A stretch of 64,000 nt of DNA, taken from positions 15,481,902 to 15,545,901 of the forward strand of contig CM064655.1 in assembly GCA_032717465.1 (NCBI GenBank), given 5' to 3'. The stretch is from Coenobita brevimanus (Eukaryota > Arthropoda > Malacostraca > Decapoda > Coenobitidae). Below are positions 24,940-36,725 of the stretch, one piece after another; the first letter of the stretch is position 1; each line of letters starts with the position of its first letter. The notes under the pieces are model-generated. The model made no database searches, was not told the origin of the DNA, and worked only from the letters and a program-made list of their open reading frames with translations. The position numbers and the translations under genes are program-made.

Positions 24940-25335
24940 ATTCACAACTTAATGCAGCCCACACGGATTCTTTTAATTATAAGTTTCGTCAAGCCGTTCA
25001 ATCCCACGACGCATTTTCCTGTATATTTTTGCCATCAGACGATTTTTTTTAATGCAGGGGTTATTTACAACTTAATATAGCAATCGGAATCTTAAAAATT
25101 ATCCGTTTCGTTAAGCCATTCAACCCACTTTTGCTACATTTGTTTTTATTATACTGGGTTTATATACGACTTAATTCAATTCGGTTCTTTTAATTACCAG
25201 TTTCGTGCAGCCACTGAACCCCATGATATATAATTTTTTTTTTTTTCTACAACATGAATATACGCACATCTTAATATAGCCCACACGGTCTCTTAATTAT
25301 TCACCTGAAGGCCCTCCACTCCACGACGTACCCTA
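24940..25335 (+). repeat. about 100-123-bp tandem repeat, four copies
   Basis: ACAACTTAATGCAGCCCACA at 24944, ACAACTTAATATAGCAATCG at 25067, ACGACTTAATTCAATTCGGT at about 25167, and ACATCTTAATATAGCCCACA at 25266, each followed by TTTAATTA, a GTTTCGTCAAGCC-like phrase and CAACCCCACGAC. Spacings are 123, 100 and about 99 bp. One unit contains CATCAGACGATTTTTTTTAA and GCAGGGGTTA, hinting that the unit includes a worn foldback arm. Confidence 0.7.
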
Positions 25336-25615
25336 TTCCTCAGCATATTCCCAATACGACTGGCACTCCTTCGCCTTAGGATGGATTTTGGAACTGAAGA
25401 GTTTATATACAGCCTTCATTAACCCCTCAGATAACATGGCACTCTCCTATACTATTAATTATATTCATTTTACAATAGACTTTTCCAGCTGGAGGGGTTA
25501 GACTCAGCCTTCATTGGAGGGGTTAGACACAGCCTTCATTAACCCATTTACTATCAGGGGGTTCACCAATGCCACAGAAAGTCGCCTAGAGGTGGCTAGA
25601 ATACAGAATGATAAA
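25336..25615. repeat. foldback-arm cluster with a duplicated spacer
   Basis: Arms at about 25336-25410 (TTCGCCTTAGGATGGATTTT, GAACTGAAGAG), 25434-25500 (TTAACCCCTCAGATAACATG, GCTGGAGGGGTTA) and 25546-25615 (TTAACCCATTTACTATCAGG, AAAGTCGCCTAGAGGTGGCT). The joint sequence GGAGGGGTTAGACTCAGCCT at about 25492 is repeated almost exactly at about 25518, a short local duplication of arm end plus spacer. Confidence 0.6.
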
Positions 25616-25650
25616 TATGTCAGGTGTCTGAATGTATTAACCATGCTTCC

Positions 25651-25838
25651 CTAACCCCTTCAATTCCGTGATTTTCTTCTCTACTACGTGACGATTTTAC
25701 TCAGCTGTGCGGAAACTTTGCGAACTCGAGGGGTTAGCTCTTTAACAGCCACTCCACCCCTCCAAATCCATCTTTAAGTTTAATAAAAATCGTCCGGTTA
25801 CAGCTGAATGAAATATACGTCATGAGTCTGAAGGTGTC
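25651..25838. repeat. foldback element, both arms
   Basis: Left arm: CTAACCCCTTCAATTCCGTG, CTACGTGACGATTTTACTCA, CGAACTCGAGGGGTTAG. Right arm: CCACCCCTCCAAATCCATCT, AATAAAAATCGTCCGGTTAC, ATACGTCATGAGTCTGAAGG. One of the better preserved copies. Confidence 0.75.
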
Positions 25839-25989
25839 AAAATCAGAGGACAAGCAAGTATAAAACCGCTTGGGAATTTAGAAAGTTTATGTGTGGGTTT
25901 CCGAGCTCCCCCCCCCCCTCAAAAAAATAAAATGAAAAAACAAAGTCCATAATTTTGCCAGTGGGTGTAACATAAAATTCGAGCTTTTG

Positions 25990-26310
25990 GAGGAGGCCAG
26001 AGAGGGAGAGGAGAATGCTGGGTGGAGAGACAGAAGAATGAGTACTGAAGGAGAATGTTATGTGAAGAAACGGGAAAATGCTGCGTAAAGAGAAATAAGA
26101 ATGACAGGGAGAGAAAAATGAGAATGATGGGGACAGAAAGAGAATAATGGGTAAAGAAAAAGGCAAATGGTGGGTTAGGAAAGAGAGGAATGATGGGGAG
26201 AGAAGAATGAGAATGATGAGTGAAGAAAAATGAAAATGATGGGTAAAGAAAAGGGAGAATCATGGGTAAAGAATAAGGGGAGAATGATGGGCAAAGATAG
26301 ACGAAAATAC
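25990..26310 (+). repeat. purine-rich 28-36-bp minisatellite
   Basis: About ten variants of GAGAATGATGGGTAAAGAAA in direct tandem order. The minus-strand open frames are Ser/Phe/His repeat translations. Confidence 0.75.
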
Positions 26311-26321
26311 TAGATAATACA

Positions 26322-26420
26322 GAGAGAGAGAGAGAGAGAGGAAAAAAAATTAATCCCTTCCGGCAGAGGGCCTCATTTTATATTCCTGGCTGTCTTCTGA
26401 TGCTTATACTCGGCAAAGGG
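26322..26420 (+). repeat. (GA)n followed by a foldback-arm remnant
   Basis: About ten GA copies to 26341, a short poly-A, then TTAATCCCTTCCGGCAGAGG, CATTTTATATTCCTGGCTGT and GATGCTTATACTCGGC in family order. Confidence 0.5.
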
Positions 26421-27185
26421 AAGGTTGTTGCACTGGAGATATTGGGTACAGCCTCTTCGATTAAACCGAACACAAATTTCTCAGAAAAAAAAAAAAAAAA
26501 AAGGCGGAGGTCCCTGGCAGTAGGAGTTAAGAACTTAATTAACAACCAAAGAGAGATGTCCTTCCTCCTCTACGGCTGCTTCAACGCCTAGGGGAAAACT
26601 GTAAAGGACAGGGGAAAAAAAACAAGAAAAAAAGTAGACGGGTGTGACAAAAAAAAAAAAAAACTTGATGATGGATGAGTGTGTGGCAGAGAAAGAAAGA
26701 CTATTGATGATATAACAAAGGAAGCTGAGGTGGAATGGATAAAGACGAATTAAAAGCTGTAATGAATAATTTCATTTACACGTTGCAACGATGCAAACTG
26801 GATCCACGAACTTCCTCGGGCACATATATAGTTTTCACTGGATGGGACAAATTCTGCAGGTGCTGAGCCTGAATGATGTCATAAAAAAGATTTAGCTTTC
26901 TCATGGCCACCAAAGAATATAAAGTTCGTGGTGCAGGGTAGATTAAGTGAGGTTGGTAATGAGAAGTAAATTAGGAGGAAATTCAGAGACAAAATCAGAA
27001 ACACTGCAGGATTAAGAAAATACGGTACATAAACAGGACGGCGGGAAATAAACAGGCTTCGGCTATCAGCAAATGTTATACAGGACCGGTTGGAACTCTT
27101 TACATTCTTTTATACAACTAGGCTAAACGACAAAGAGAAATGTCATCCAAATCGACCCAGTTTGGAAATCAAAGTGAGAAGGTTC
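26421..27185. other. low-copy sequence with poly-A runs
   Basis: Poly-A at about 26485-26502 and 26649-26663. No supported gene. Confidence 0.5.
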
Positions 27186-27189
27186 TAGA

Positions 27190-28239
27190 TGCGTGGAGTG
27201 CTATACTGTGCGCCTGAATGATTTACAGACTGAAAGGTTAGCGGGGAGCGGGCCACGGCAGAGCTGGAGGCTGTGTGGGGAGAGGCGACGGAAGGGGAAT
27301 GGCAAGCCAGGCCGGGGAGGGAGAGGAATGCATGATCACGCGGGGAATGAATCGCCGGGGAGGGGACGCGAAGTCCTATGAGGGGATGGAGGTCAGGCAG
27401 AAAATAAGGGGGAGGAGGAGGAATAAACAGCCAGGGAAGGGAGGGGAAGGAAGAGTGCGGTGAGGTAGAACTGAGGGGAAGGGAGGAGAGGAAGAGAGCC
27501 CTGTTGGGTAGGGGATGGGAGGAGAGGAGGGAAGGAAAGGGAGGAGAGGAGGGAAGGAAAGGGAGGAGAGGGGAAGGGAAGGAAGTTCGGTGAGGGGAAG
27601 GCGGTGAGGCAGACACTGAGTGGAGGGGAGGAAAGAACTATGAAGGGAGAAGAGGGATGAACCGTGAAGGGGGAGGGGAGAAAATATTTGCGAAGGGAAG
27701 GGGAGAAATAGCCGTGAGGGGAGAAGACGGAGGGATTGTGTGGGGAGAGAAAAGGGAAAATCCATGGGGTGGTGGTGAGGCATGGACTGTAAGGCAAGGA
27801 TGGACGGGGAAAGTTAAGAGGGGAAGGCTGTGACTAGAGGGTGGTGAGGGGAAGTGACTGATAACAGAATATGCGGAGGCGGTGAGAGAGGGTTAGTGAA
27901 AGGGGGATGGTGAGTAAAAGTGAAGGATGATGAGGGTGACAATGAACGGAGGGCGAGGTGGGGGGGATGATGGGTGATGGTAAAGGAAGTTGATATGTAA
28001 TGGAGAACAGTGAGGGAAGGTACTATGGAGGAATGGTGCAGGGAAGACGGTCATGGAGGGGTGGTGAAGGACGGTGGTGGTGAATCAATGGTTCACTGAG
28101 GGTACCGTACTGAGGAAGGAACAATGCATGGAGGGTGGCGAGGATGGTGAAGGAGGTCACTGATGGAGGACTGGTGCAGGGTGGGGATCGATACTGAGGA
28201 AGGAATAACGCAGGGAGGATGGTGTGGGGTAAGGAAGTC

Positions 28240-28270
<31 letters not shown>

Positions 28271-28330
28271 CAGAGTGACGGTGAAAGGTGGTGAGACAAG
28301 CAGGATAATAGCGGAAAGAGATGGTGGTGA
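27190..28330. repeat. G/A-rich degenerate minisatellite block
   Basis: About 1.1 kb of purine-biased plus strand. The 27430-27780 part repeats GGGAGGAGAGGGGAAGGAAG-like units. From 27830 on, units change to GGTGGTGAGGGGAAGTGA and GAAGGATGGTG types. A (GAT)n of about 10 copies lies at 28238-28269. Minus-strand Ser/Pro/Leu frames are artefacts. Confidence 0.7.
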
Positions 28331-28346
28331 GGGAACGACCGTGAAG

Positions 28347-28565
28347 TACTTCAGCCCGATTACGTCAGTTTATTATATTCTTACACCTAAGGTTGACTTA
28401 ATTCATCTTCAGAGAACATTCTGGTAGTGGCGAGGTTTTATGGTGGAGGGGTTTAAAAGGTTACATTTAATCCCTCCACTACAAAGTCTCCTCTGGCTTT
28501 AATAAAAATCATCTGGAGATGGCAAGAATAAAATGAGAAAATGGTCATCTTTGTGCAATGGTTAA
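28347..28565. repeat. foldback element, both arms
   Basis: Left arm: ACTTCAGCCCGATTACGTCA, TATTATATTCTTACACCTAA, GACTTAATTCATCTTCAGAG, ending GGTGGAGGGGTTTAA. Right arm: TTTAATCCCTCCACTACAAA, AATAAAAATCATCTGGAGAT, GCAAGAATAAAATGAGAAAA, ending at GGTTAA. It sits about 90 bp upstream of the tRNA-Ala-like SINE. Confidence 0.68.
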
Positions 28566-28651
28566 TACAAGGCAGTGTGACAGTGTGTCAAACTAGGGAG
28601 TTACCGCACTGGTTATGTGATACCACTTCCTCTGCAGCTTTAGTGATCAGT

Positions 28652-29069
28652 ATGTGCGTGATGGAGCCTCTGTGGTATAGTGGTAGAGTGTGTGTTTCGC
28701 ACGCTTGTGGACGAGGGTTCGCCTCCCGCCAGAGTTGTAAAAACTTTGGGAATCGTTCACGGAGCCACTTGCTACTTTGGCGGACATAAGGGGTGCTGTG
28801 GTTGAACCAGTGTCGCATACTAGTATGCTTGCACCCAGTCGGCTTAAGGCGGGCCGATTACACTTGGTTCACAGACTACACACACATCTAAAGCCACTAC
28901 AACACTACAATTACACTTACAGGCACTTCTCACCCTACATACAGTCTCTACCAGACAGCCTAAGCCACTGGGTAGAGATACATTGGCTGTATCGTCCCTG
29001 CTTCGGTAGGGATAGGCCGGTCCTGCAGTTGGCCTCAACGGCTGATGATGATGATGATGATGTGCGTGA
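28652..29069 (+). mobile_element. tRNA-Ala-like SINE with 10-bp target-site duplication
   Basis: The body is about 28662-29059. The head resembles tRNA-Ala: A box TGGTATAGTGG at about 28674-28684, then GTAGAGTGTGTGTTTCGCAC with a CGC triplet in the anticodon position, then B-box-like GGGTTCGCCTCCC at about 28715-28727. The 3' tail is (GAT)n at about 29042-29060, a common SINE tail type. ATGTGCGTGA occurs at 28652-28661 directly before the head and at 29060-29069 directly after the tail, a convincing target-site duplication. With a body near 400 bp it is a long SINE; the central part (GCATACTAGTATGCTTGCAC, CCACTGGGTAGAGATACATT) has no recognised relative. Confidence 0.82.
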
Positions 29070-29425
29070 GGGACAGGATCTGTGAGCCAATGTTGATGTG
29101 GAGAAGTTCGAGGGGAGGATGAGGGGTAGATGAGAATAGATGAGAACAAGTGCTCGTGGGCCCTTCGGGCCCCTCGCACTTGCTCCCGCCGAGGGCTCTC
29201 GCGCTGCTGTAGTTTATTTTAGTCGTAGCTAAGGCCAAAAAATTCTACGGAGATCCTATGCCGGGTTCCGGGAGTGGCGTTTTTTTGGGCGAAATGTGAT
29301 CGTTCATTAAATATAGCAAAAGTTTTTCAATCGTGATGGGACCAAGTTTTTTCACATCAGCGAATTTTTTGCGATGTTTGTGCCAATTTTGGTGCGATTT
29401 GAATGTGTGGTTTCGGCTGCCCAAA

Positions 29426-29427
<2 letters not shown>
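29070..29427. other. low-copy sequence, no feature seen
   Basis: Includes a GC-rich part at 29150-29215 and a T/A-rich part at 29280-29400. No gene supported. Confidence 0.45.

Positions 29428-29473
<46 letters not shown>
29428..29473. repeat. (CA)n microsatellite
   Basis: A perfect CA run of about 23 copies. Confidence 0.96.
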
Positions 29474-29475
<2 letters not shown>

Positions 29476-30950
29476 CTAGTGCTATAGTATATTAGATTAT
29501 ACTGACTGGCCTAAAATGACAATCTCTCCATGCTGGATGCCAAGCTGTAACCAAGAGCTTGACGCTACAATATGGTGCTAGTCAAGAAAAAGCTTGAGTC
29601 ATTTTCTGAAAGTGAACTACAGTACGGTCATATTCTAATAATGAATTACAAGGACTAAGCAACTAAATGATGAAAATCACCATCAAGTTTTACAATGGAA
29701 AAACTATAACAAGCAAGCATATACAAGGCACAGTCAGGGATATTAAAAAAAAAAAAAAATACATGGTGTTACACCCGCGTGAAACGAGATCCATCTCTAC
29801 TTTCCAAGTATCAGCCACGTCATGGTGCTGGTAGGACGTATGTCGGCAAGGTTTTTAGCGGACTCAGTGCGGTCTTGCCAGGGTGGTAGCTGGCGTTTGT
29901 GGAGAGACAGCACTGGCCCGGGACAGAATTAGAGAGTGTAGGACAATACTGTGTTTACTCTCATCCTACTTTGATTCCTAACCTCTCTCAGCTTGTTTGA
30001 CTCATGTGTAGTCAGACTGGAGGGTTTAGCAAGCAACCATGAACATTCATTCCTACCTCACAACATCGAGCTTCACGTAGGCTAATCACATCATTGCATT
30101 CAAATTGTGGGAGTGACCCAGTTCCGACAAGTAAAAACAAACCGACCATCACTTTTAGTCGTTAGTCACTGTACACTACAGCTGACAAAAGGATGAAGTG
30201 TCCTTAAACTCCTCCATCCACGCAACCCTTCAGGTGACACAACACGTACGTCTGGAGATGGTGGCCCAAGGCAGTAAAATATATATATATATGGGGTCTT
30301 AATTTCCTTAGCAAGAGGTCACTGTTAATCTGAATAAAATATAAAAAAAAAGCTTCATCGCACTGACTGTGTTAAGAAAGGCGTGAAGCAATGTGTGTGT
30401 GTGGAAAGAGGAAGGTTAGTGCCCCAACTAATTTCAGCTGCCAACTAACACCTACCCTGTCCCACTCAAATTACTGGGGTCACACACAACTTGTTGAAGA
30501 GATTCATCAAAACTTTTTAAATCAACTGAAATAAATGGCCTAAAATCGAACAAATCATCAGCAGAACAAAACAGAAACATAAAGTGACTCCTAAAACTAT
30601 TTACATAAACATAAGTAACTTTCAGATACCAAATTTATATTGCACAGCATTATGACATATAGTACGTGACCCACATACTGTGCTACCTACTACAGAATAC
30701 AGTGTATATCGCAACGTACCCAGGTATTCAGAGCGGAAACGTGCCTCCGCTACAACAATAGGCCGCCATCCCCTGAAGGTGAGAGAAACACAAAGAGCCG
30801 CAGCCACCCTCAGCCCTCCACCCCCTCAAATATATAACAATAAACTCAGCGGGCCAGATAAACCTCCTAAAGTGCAGGTAAACGGCAGGCCGGGGGGCAT
30901 AAATAACACGCTTAATCATATTCCCGCCAGGCCCTTCCCGAGGCACTAGA
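29474..30950. other. low-copy sequence with one possible arm remnant
   Basis: No gene is supported. At 30295-30372, TCTGAATAAAATATAAAAAA and CATCGCACTGACTGTGTTAA resemble the reverse arm of the foldback family. A short (AT)n lies at about 30282-30292. Confidence 0.45.
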
Positions 30951-30954
30951 GCCA

Positions 30955-31385
30955 GATGGGGTAATGTGGGACAGTGGAAGGCGGGGTGGGGCAGTGCAGG
31001 GCGGGGTGGGGCAGTGCAGGGTAATGTGGTGCAGGGTAGGGCAGAGCACGGTGGCACAGCGTGAGGCTGTAAGGAACAGCATTCAGCACTGCGATGTGGG
31101 GTGGGGCAGTGTGGGAAGAGATGCGATAGTGTGGGGCAGGATGAAGCAATGTGGAGTGGAATGAGGCAGTGTGAAGCACAGTGATGCTGGGCAGGGCAGT
31201 GTGGGGAAGTGCATGTCAAAGTGGGTGGGGCACTGTGGGCCGGAGTGAGGCAGTGTGGGGTGTAGTAGGGAAGCAGAAGGTGGGGTGGGGGAGTGTGGTA
31301 TGTGGCATGGCAGTACAAGGTGGGACACTGTAGGGTGAGGTGGGGCATTGCGGGGTGAAGGTGGGTGCCGAGCCTCACACGCCAT
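30955..31385 (+). repeat. G-rich degenerate minisatellite (TGGGGCAGTG type)
   Basis: Dozens of diverged 10- and 20-bp units built on GTGGGGCAGTG and GGTGGGGCAGTG. The plus strand is G-rich and the minus strand reads as a His/Pro/Cys-rich open frame, which I reject as coding. GGCGGGGTGGGGCAG appears twice near 30980-31015, about 20 bp apart. Confidence 0.8.
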
Positions 31386-32198
31386 CCAATACCCATACAG
31401 GCGGCCAGATGTACGATCCAATCACTTTCCGTGTGCACTCCAATCTTGTGTGTATTACCCTCGGCCAGGCTCGCCTCACTCACCCACCACACCTCTCTCA
31501 CTCTCTCAGCGTTCACCTTTTACAGCCAGAGTTTGCATCAAGTGGAAAAGGTGCAAGTAAAGCCACACTTTTCTAGAATAAAGCTAACCACAATTTTACA
31601 GGATTCCCACGTTACATTTTACACACACGCACACATATATATATACCGGCATATATACAGTATATGCGCACACATTTTTTCGGGCAAATGCGGACCACCT
31701 AATACCGATAAATAAAAATAGTGTCAATGCATGTCGTCTGCGTAGTAAATATACCTTGAGATAAGTAGATTTATGGATCATGTGAAATCTTTTGTAAATC
31801 ATCTTCCACAGGAATCCCCCCCCCCCCAGAAGCCCAAGCCTTTACGTACAGTATATTGAACTGCTGCCCGAATGGCGGGTGTGTGAGGGCACGGTGATGG
31901 CAAGAGCAGCGAGAGGATGCTAACACATTATTTCCAAAGCACCATATACAGCATCGTGAACACCATATATGCATCGTGCTGACAATACAGTGATGGTGGG
32001 AGTGTCATACTCCCTGTACGTGGTGTGGTGGGTTTGCGGGACAAATCAGATTATGGATGTATCATACAACGCCTAGTCAGAGGACTTGCATAAAATTATA
32101 ACTACAGCACACCCCAATGATTACTTATGTACCACACCATCCACTCCAGTAAGTTCATATTAGTACCATCATCTCCAATCTGAATGAAATTAGATACG

Positions 32199-32200
<2 letters not shown>
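31386..32200. other. low-copy sequence with small repeats
   Basis: A short direct repeat (CACCATATACAGCATCGTGA then CACCATATATGCATCGTG at about 31942-31978) and a poly-C at about 31818-31827. No gene supported. Confidence 0.5.

Positions 32201-32262
<62 letters not shown>
32201..32262. repeat. (TC)31 microsatellite
   Basis: A perfect 62-bp TC run. It is followed by AGAATCCAGTAAAGACGCTG. A short CT tract at about 32514-32524 is followed by the related ATAATCCGCTAAATGCACCG, so both CT tracts sit in the same position of a duplicated segment about 260 bp apart. Confidence 0.93.
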
Positions 32263-32264
<2 letters not shown>

Positions 32265-33427
32265 AATCCAGTAAAGACGCTGCATGATGTGGCCACCAAT
32301 GACTCAACAGAGCACGAGCACCGTATACATGGCGGTGAATGAACACATCTGAGACAAGCACTGGGATTAGCGCCTGACTCACCCACAAGGTATGCACGAC
32401 GACTTAAGTGGGCAAATTACCGCAATAAGTCGCAATCAAAACGTCTGGGTAACTGCAAATGATAGAAAATTCACGAAAAAATAATCCGTCACACACACAC
32501 ACAGACACACACTCTCTCTCTCTCATAATCCGCTAAATGCACCGTAGCACCACACTCAACAGGACCGTACCCTTCATTCTACTGCCACTTCGTACCCTAG
32601 CAACTGCTTGTATGAAATTCCCGGAAACACTCCAGACGGTAATAAGGCCAGGAATGGGAACACACTGTCATCCTCGCTCTATTCCCAATTACCGCAAGGA
32701 ATGGGGGGAGACAGGAAGGGGAATGGAAAACACGTGAGGCACTCAGAATAGCAGTGGCGTATGTCCAAAAATGGTGTTTCTACAAATAACAAGTCTAAAT
32801 AAGTCTATATACTGGAACCCTTAAGAACAATCTAACACCGCTGCAGCAAGTCTAACAAACAAACAAACAAACAAAAAATACGTGTGAAAACTGTGATGCC
32901 AAGGAATTACCCCGTGACTGGCTTATAAGTCGCTGTTCTTCCACGGCCTTAAATATAGAACTAGCTTTTACACACAGTCCACAGAAAAGGGTCGGGCGTA
33001 TTCACTTAACACTCTAGGCACAAATATTTTCGCCTCCGAAATAATGGAAGAGTACTTCATTAAATTATTACTTCTAACACTTTGGATGGAGAGATATTTC
33101 TGTCAACTCATAAAGTCCAAAGATGATTGTATTTCATGTTATGTATCTTTATACCCATACGATACTTCACCCATCCATCCACGACCGTCCTTCATGAGAA
33201 CAAATGTCTCCTAAGCTTCCATATTTCGCAGCCTCGTACATTCAACTGTCATACCACATCATCTTCCCGACATCCCATACCTGTGCTCATCACTCTCATC
33301 CTGACTCTACCATTACTGCATCAAGGTACACTCACGCCACAATTCCTGCCCATCCTCGTGTCCTACCCCTGGATGGATGCAAGTCGCAGCTAAGGTTTTC
33401 CATTGAACGAAAACCCGTCATCCAGTG
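32263..33427. other. low-copy sequence, no gene seen
   Basis: Contains the second member of the CT-flanked duplication near 32525 and an (AAAC)n of about 6 copies near 32854-32876. Open frames show no recognisable protein features. Confidence 0.5.
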
Positions 33428-33614
33428 TTAACCCCTTCAGCTCGAGGAAGCTTCTTTCCGTTTATTCCTCCTACCTCATGACGATTTTATTCGCCTTAGG
33501 GAAGACTCTTCGAACTGGAAGGATGTGATATGAAAGGTTTTCCTTACATTGAATAAAACCGCCTGGAGGTAACAGAATGATGTATAAAATATTTTATGGC
33601 GTTGACGGGGTTAA
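33428..33614. repeat. foldback element, both arms
   Basis: Left arm: TTAACCCCTTCAGCTCGAGG, TTTATTCCTCCTACCTCATG, ACGATTTTATTCGCCTTAGG, CTCTTCGAACTGGAAGGAT. Right arm: ACATTGAATAAAACCGCCTG, GAGGTAACAGAATGATGTAT, GTTGACGGGGTTAA. One of the cleanest copies, bounded by TTAA at both ends. Confidence 0.78.
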
Positions 33615-34392
33615 GGTGGTAGTTCAAATTTTTTGCTTGAACGCATTATGAGCAGCTCGCTTGACAATAACAATGCTATTCCAACAATGGGTTCTAGAAA
33701 AAGAGTCGAAACATCAACAATGCGCCTTTGCCCTGAGGAAAACCCTGGCTACGACTAGATTTTAGCAAAGGCCAAGGATAAAAGGTGAACCGAAATCCGA
33801 CCTCTTTCTGGACGGCAAGTCTGTGTAGCGACGTGACGACGCACACATGGGAGAACTGTTGGTGTATGCGTTGTCACGTGGCCAGAGACTCTCCGCCCAA
33901 TAAGGAGTGGGCATTGGATTCACCCACATTCACAGAGACGCCCAGGAACTGATATGAGTGATCTCCTAACAACAACCTCTCACGATTCTATTTTTATTAT
34001 TTTTTTTTTTTCGGTAAGCAACACACATTATCAGCCAAGTCTTTTAACAATGATAACTTTATTCTTATCAAAACTAATTTCCTTCTGACATCAATGCTCA
34101 CTCTCATATAATCAACCCGCCTCCAATGACAGCGGCTATTTTTAATACCAATCAGCACAGTATCAGTAGTATACCGCCTCCATGATTTGCTGTATTTTAT
34201 CCTTAACCAGCTTCATTCCCATTATTATCAATATAACTCTTCTACAGCCCATCCATTCATATATCATATATCCATTCATATATCTGCCAGTTATAATATA
34301 CATATATATCGGTATATACTGATCCAGTTTGTATCACACACTCTTGTCTAACGCCAACACTGATAGTGAACCATTCAATCACCTATGTAGGT
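33615..34392. other. low-copy sequence, no feature seen
   Basis: AT-rich after 33990 with TATCGGTATATA-type words; no gene supported. Confidence 0.5.
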
Positions 34393-34520
34393 CAGGGGTT
34401 CTTAGCCTTTTTTCTGTCGTCATTTACCCCTATCCAGTAAATAAAGCAACCACGGCATAAAATGTCAAGAAGCCTACTATCATGTAGACAAAAAAAAAAA
34501 TAAATGAATATCATAATTAT
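34393..34520 (+). mobile_element. possible hAT-like element, left end only
   Basis: CAGGGGTTCTTAGCCTTTTT at 34393 is a typical hAT-type terminal repeat, comparable with the left end at 19328. I cannot find a matching right end (a reverse complement such as AAGAACCCCTG) in the following several hundred bases, so the copy is truncated or the match is incidental. Confidence 0.4.
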
Positions 34521-34528
34521 TAACTCTT

Positions 34529-34645
34529 TAACCTGGGGTATGAATCTATCTAACTCGGCTTAAAGCCAAACCATTTTACTAGGCACAGGGAAACTTTCCG
34601 AGGTCTGGAAAAAAAAACCCTCAAGTAAACCCTTCCACCTCCAGG
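34529..34645. repeat. diverged foldback-arm remnant
   Basis: CCAAACCATTTTACTAGGCA, GGGAAACTTTCCGAGGTCTG and then AAACCCTTCCACCTCCAGGG follow family order (arm core, arm end, start of next arm). Confidence 0.4.
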
Positions 34646-34896
34646 GAACCAGGCTATACAAGGCAACAGGAAAGACGGAAGGATTATACAGTGGAAAGGT
34701 TATGGTATAATGTGCGAGGAGGAAAATGTTTTTAATACGTGAAGGAAAAGAAGTGAGGAAAATGGCAATCAGGTTGAATGAGAGGAATAAAGAGCACCCA
34801 CTGGGGCAGAGATAAGAAGATGAGAGGGGTGAGGTGATAGCGAGAGAGACAAAGCGATAAGAGATATAACAAATGACAAACTGGCATTACTGTGGC

Positions 34897-35013
<117 letters not shown>

Positions 35014-35082
35014 TCATTATTCTAACCCTATCTGCACACTGACTGGGACACCAACGAAACATGAAAACCCCGACATGAGACT

Positions 35083-35215
35083 ATTAACCCTTTAACTGAT
35101 AACACTTGACTACGGTACGTCTTTAAGCTCAGTGGGCTATAAGAACCTGCGTTAATACTGTCTCCTTTAATTCTCTCATAGTCGTGTCAAATCTTAATAC
35201 TTTACACTGTCCACT
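35083..35215 (+). repeat. foldback-arm variants, two partial
   Basis: TTAACCCTTTAACTGATAAC near 35083 and TTAATTCTCTCATAGTCGTG near 35168, the latter matching the variant arm at 9947. Cores are poorly preserved. Confidence 0.35.
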
Positions 35216-36610
35216 ACCATACAATTTCCCACATCCATGGCTGTCACAGCAGCCCCAGAGTTGATACTGATACATATAAGATCTCACACGCGCATGGAGG
35301 GGCAACGACCTTCCCCTCCACTTTTTTTTTTTTTTTACTTTGAAAATCTCGCAACGCCTCTTTCCTAGCAATTTACTCTGCACTTCATCCCTCAATTATC
35401 TTTATATTTATTGTTAATACAAATCATGTCGATACGAAAAAGACTTATACGGCGTAAACGTGAAACAGGAAGATACAGTATGCAAAACAAAGCGGTAAGG
35501 CGGTGTCACACGAGAGGTTCTTGCAACTCGCTCCAGGTAAGTCGATCTTGCCTGCGACATTTTGGGGGCTGCTGGCGACTAAGAGTGCCAATGCAAAAGT
35601 CCATGTAATAGTATCAACTTAAAAGCCGTCAGGAGAATGTCATCAAGACAGAAAAAAAACAAAAAAAAAAAAAAAAAAGATACCTCCTTTAGAAAGACCT
35701 GCTACAAAATTTGTCCCCGAAAATACGGCTGTCTCCTTTATAGTGGCACAAGGCTTCACGACACATCTTCCTTCCCGATCTATACATCTAACACCTTCAT
35801 ATTCTCTGGTATGGTATTTACAACGCTTTAACATCCACATACTTTGCCTCAATGACGTACACGAGGACGGTGGGCTGCAGTGTGCAAAACGTTTACATTT
35901 TCTTCTATGTTACTATTCTTCATTGCATATCGCCAAAGTTTGCAGTAACAGCAAACGAAAGGATACTGAGGTGAAATATGCATAATAAATAGCTATGGAA
36001 GACGAGTTGCGACATCTACAAAAGCCTCTTACAGCAGCACCCCCAGCAAAACAAACAGATGCAGACGGGGGGCGAGGGGTGATGCACGCTGCGCCGGCTT
36101 CTGGAGACAGTTATCTACACGCCTGGGGTCAACACTTCCTGCCCCCCCCCCCGCCCCCTCCGCTATCACCACACACAAACACACACACACACACACACCG
36201 TGACTTAACTCTGCACACAAGCCATCTCAAATTCATATACCTTCCTTACAGCACCTTGGCTTAGGGCAGTAATTCCGATAAAACAATATTCTCCAGCATA
36301 CCGGTATGGTACTTGCTTCAAGTCTAAAATATCTTGATTACTACCTCGACACCACCAAGTAAAGGCTGCATCAGAAGCTGTTTAAAATGAAATCCCTTAC
36401 CGAATGATCTGGGCAAGGGCTCTTTACCTCAGGATCTTCGTAACTAGAACTGAAATACTGATCTAGCTAGTAAATTCCACGATTACGTATTGTACCAGCT
36501 GTCTTGGAAAATGCTTCGGTACTTTCCTTGTCGGTCATGAAGAGAGCTTAAGATTAATGCCTATCCACTGTAAAAAGGGCCATTAAGGCAGACCATCAAT
36601 TATTACAGTC
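35216..36610. other. low-copy sequence, no gene seen
   Basis: Poly-T at about 35323-35336, poly-A near 35660-35678, poly-C near 36143-36152 and a short CA run at about 36178-36198. No gene supported. Confidence 0.5.
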
Positions 36611-36725
36611 ATTCCCCCAGATACAAAACGCAACAATCGAAGTCACATCCAGGTCCCTTAATTGTGCTGCTAGGTGTAGTGGGTCATACAGGCTGATCGG
36701 TCCGGAAATCGAAATAGAATTATCT
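36611..36725 (-). mobile_element. tRNA-derived SINE fragment (CCAGGTCCC family)
   Basis: AACAATCGAAGTCACATCCA, GGTCCCTTAATTGTGCTGCT and GGCTGATCGGTCCGGAAATC match the copies at 39850 and 41318 in order. The tRNA-like head would lie at the right end on the minus strand but is degraded here. Confidence 0.5.

Noticed and set aside
30728..31516. 262-residue minus-strand open frame, His/Pro/Cys-rich
   Set aside because: It spans the TGGGGCAGTG-type minisatellite, and the amino-acid repetition follows the DNA unit.
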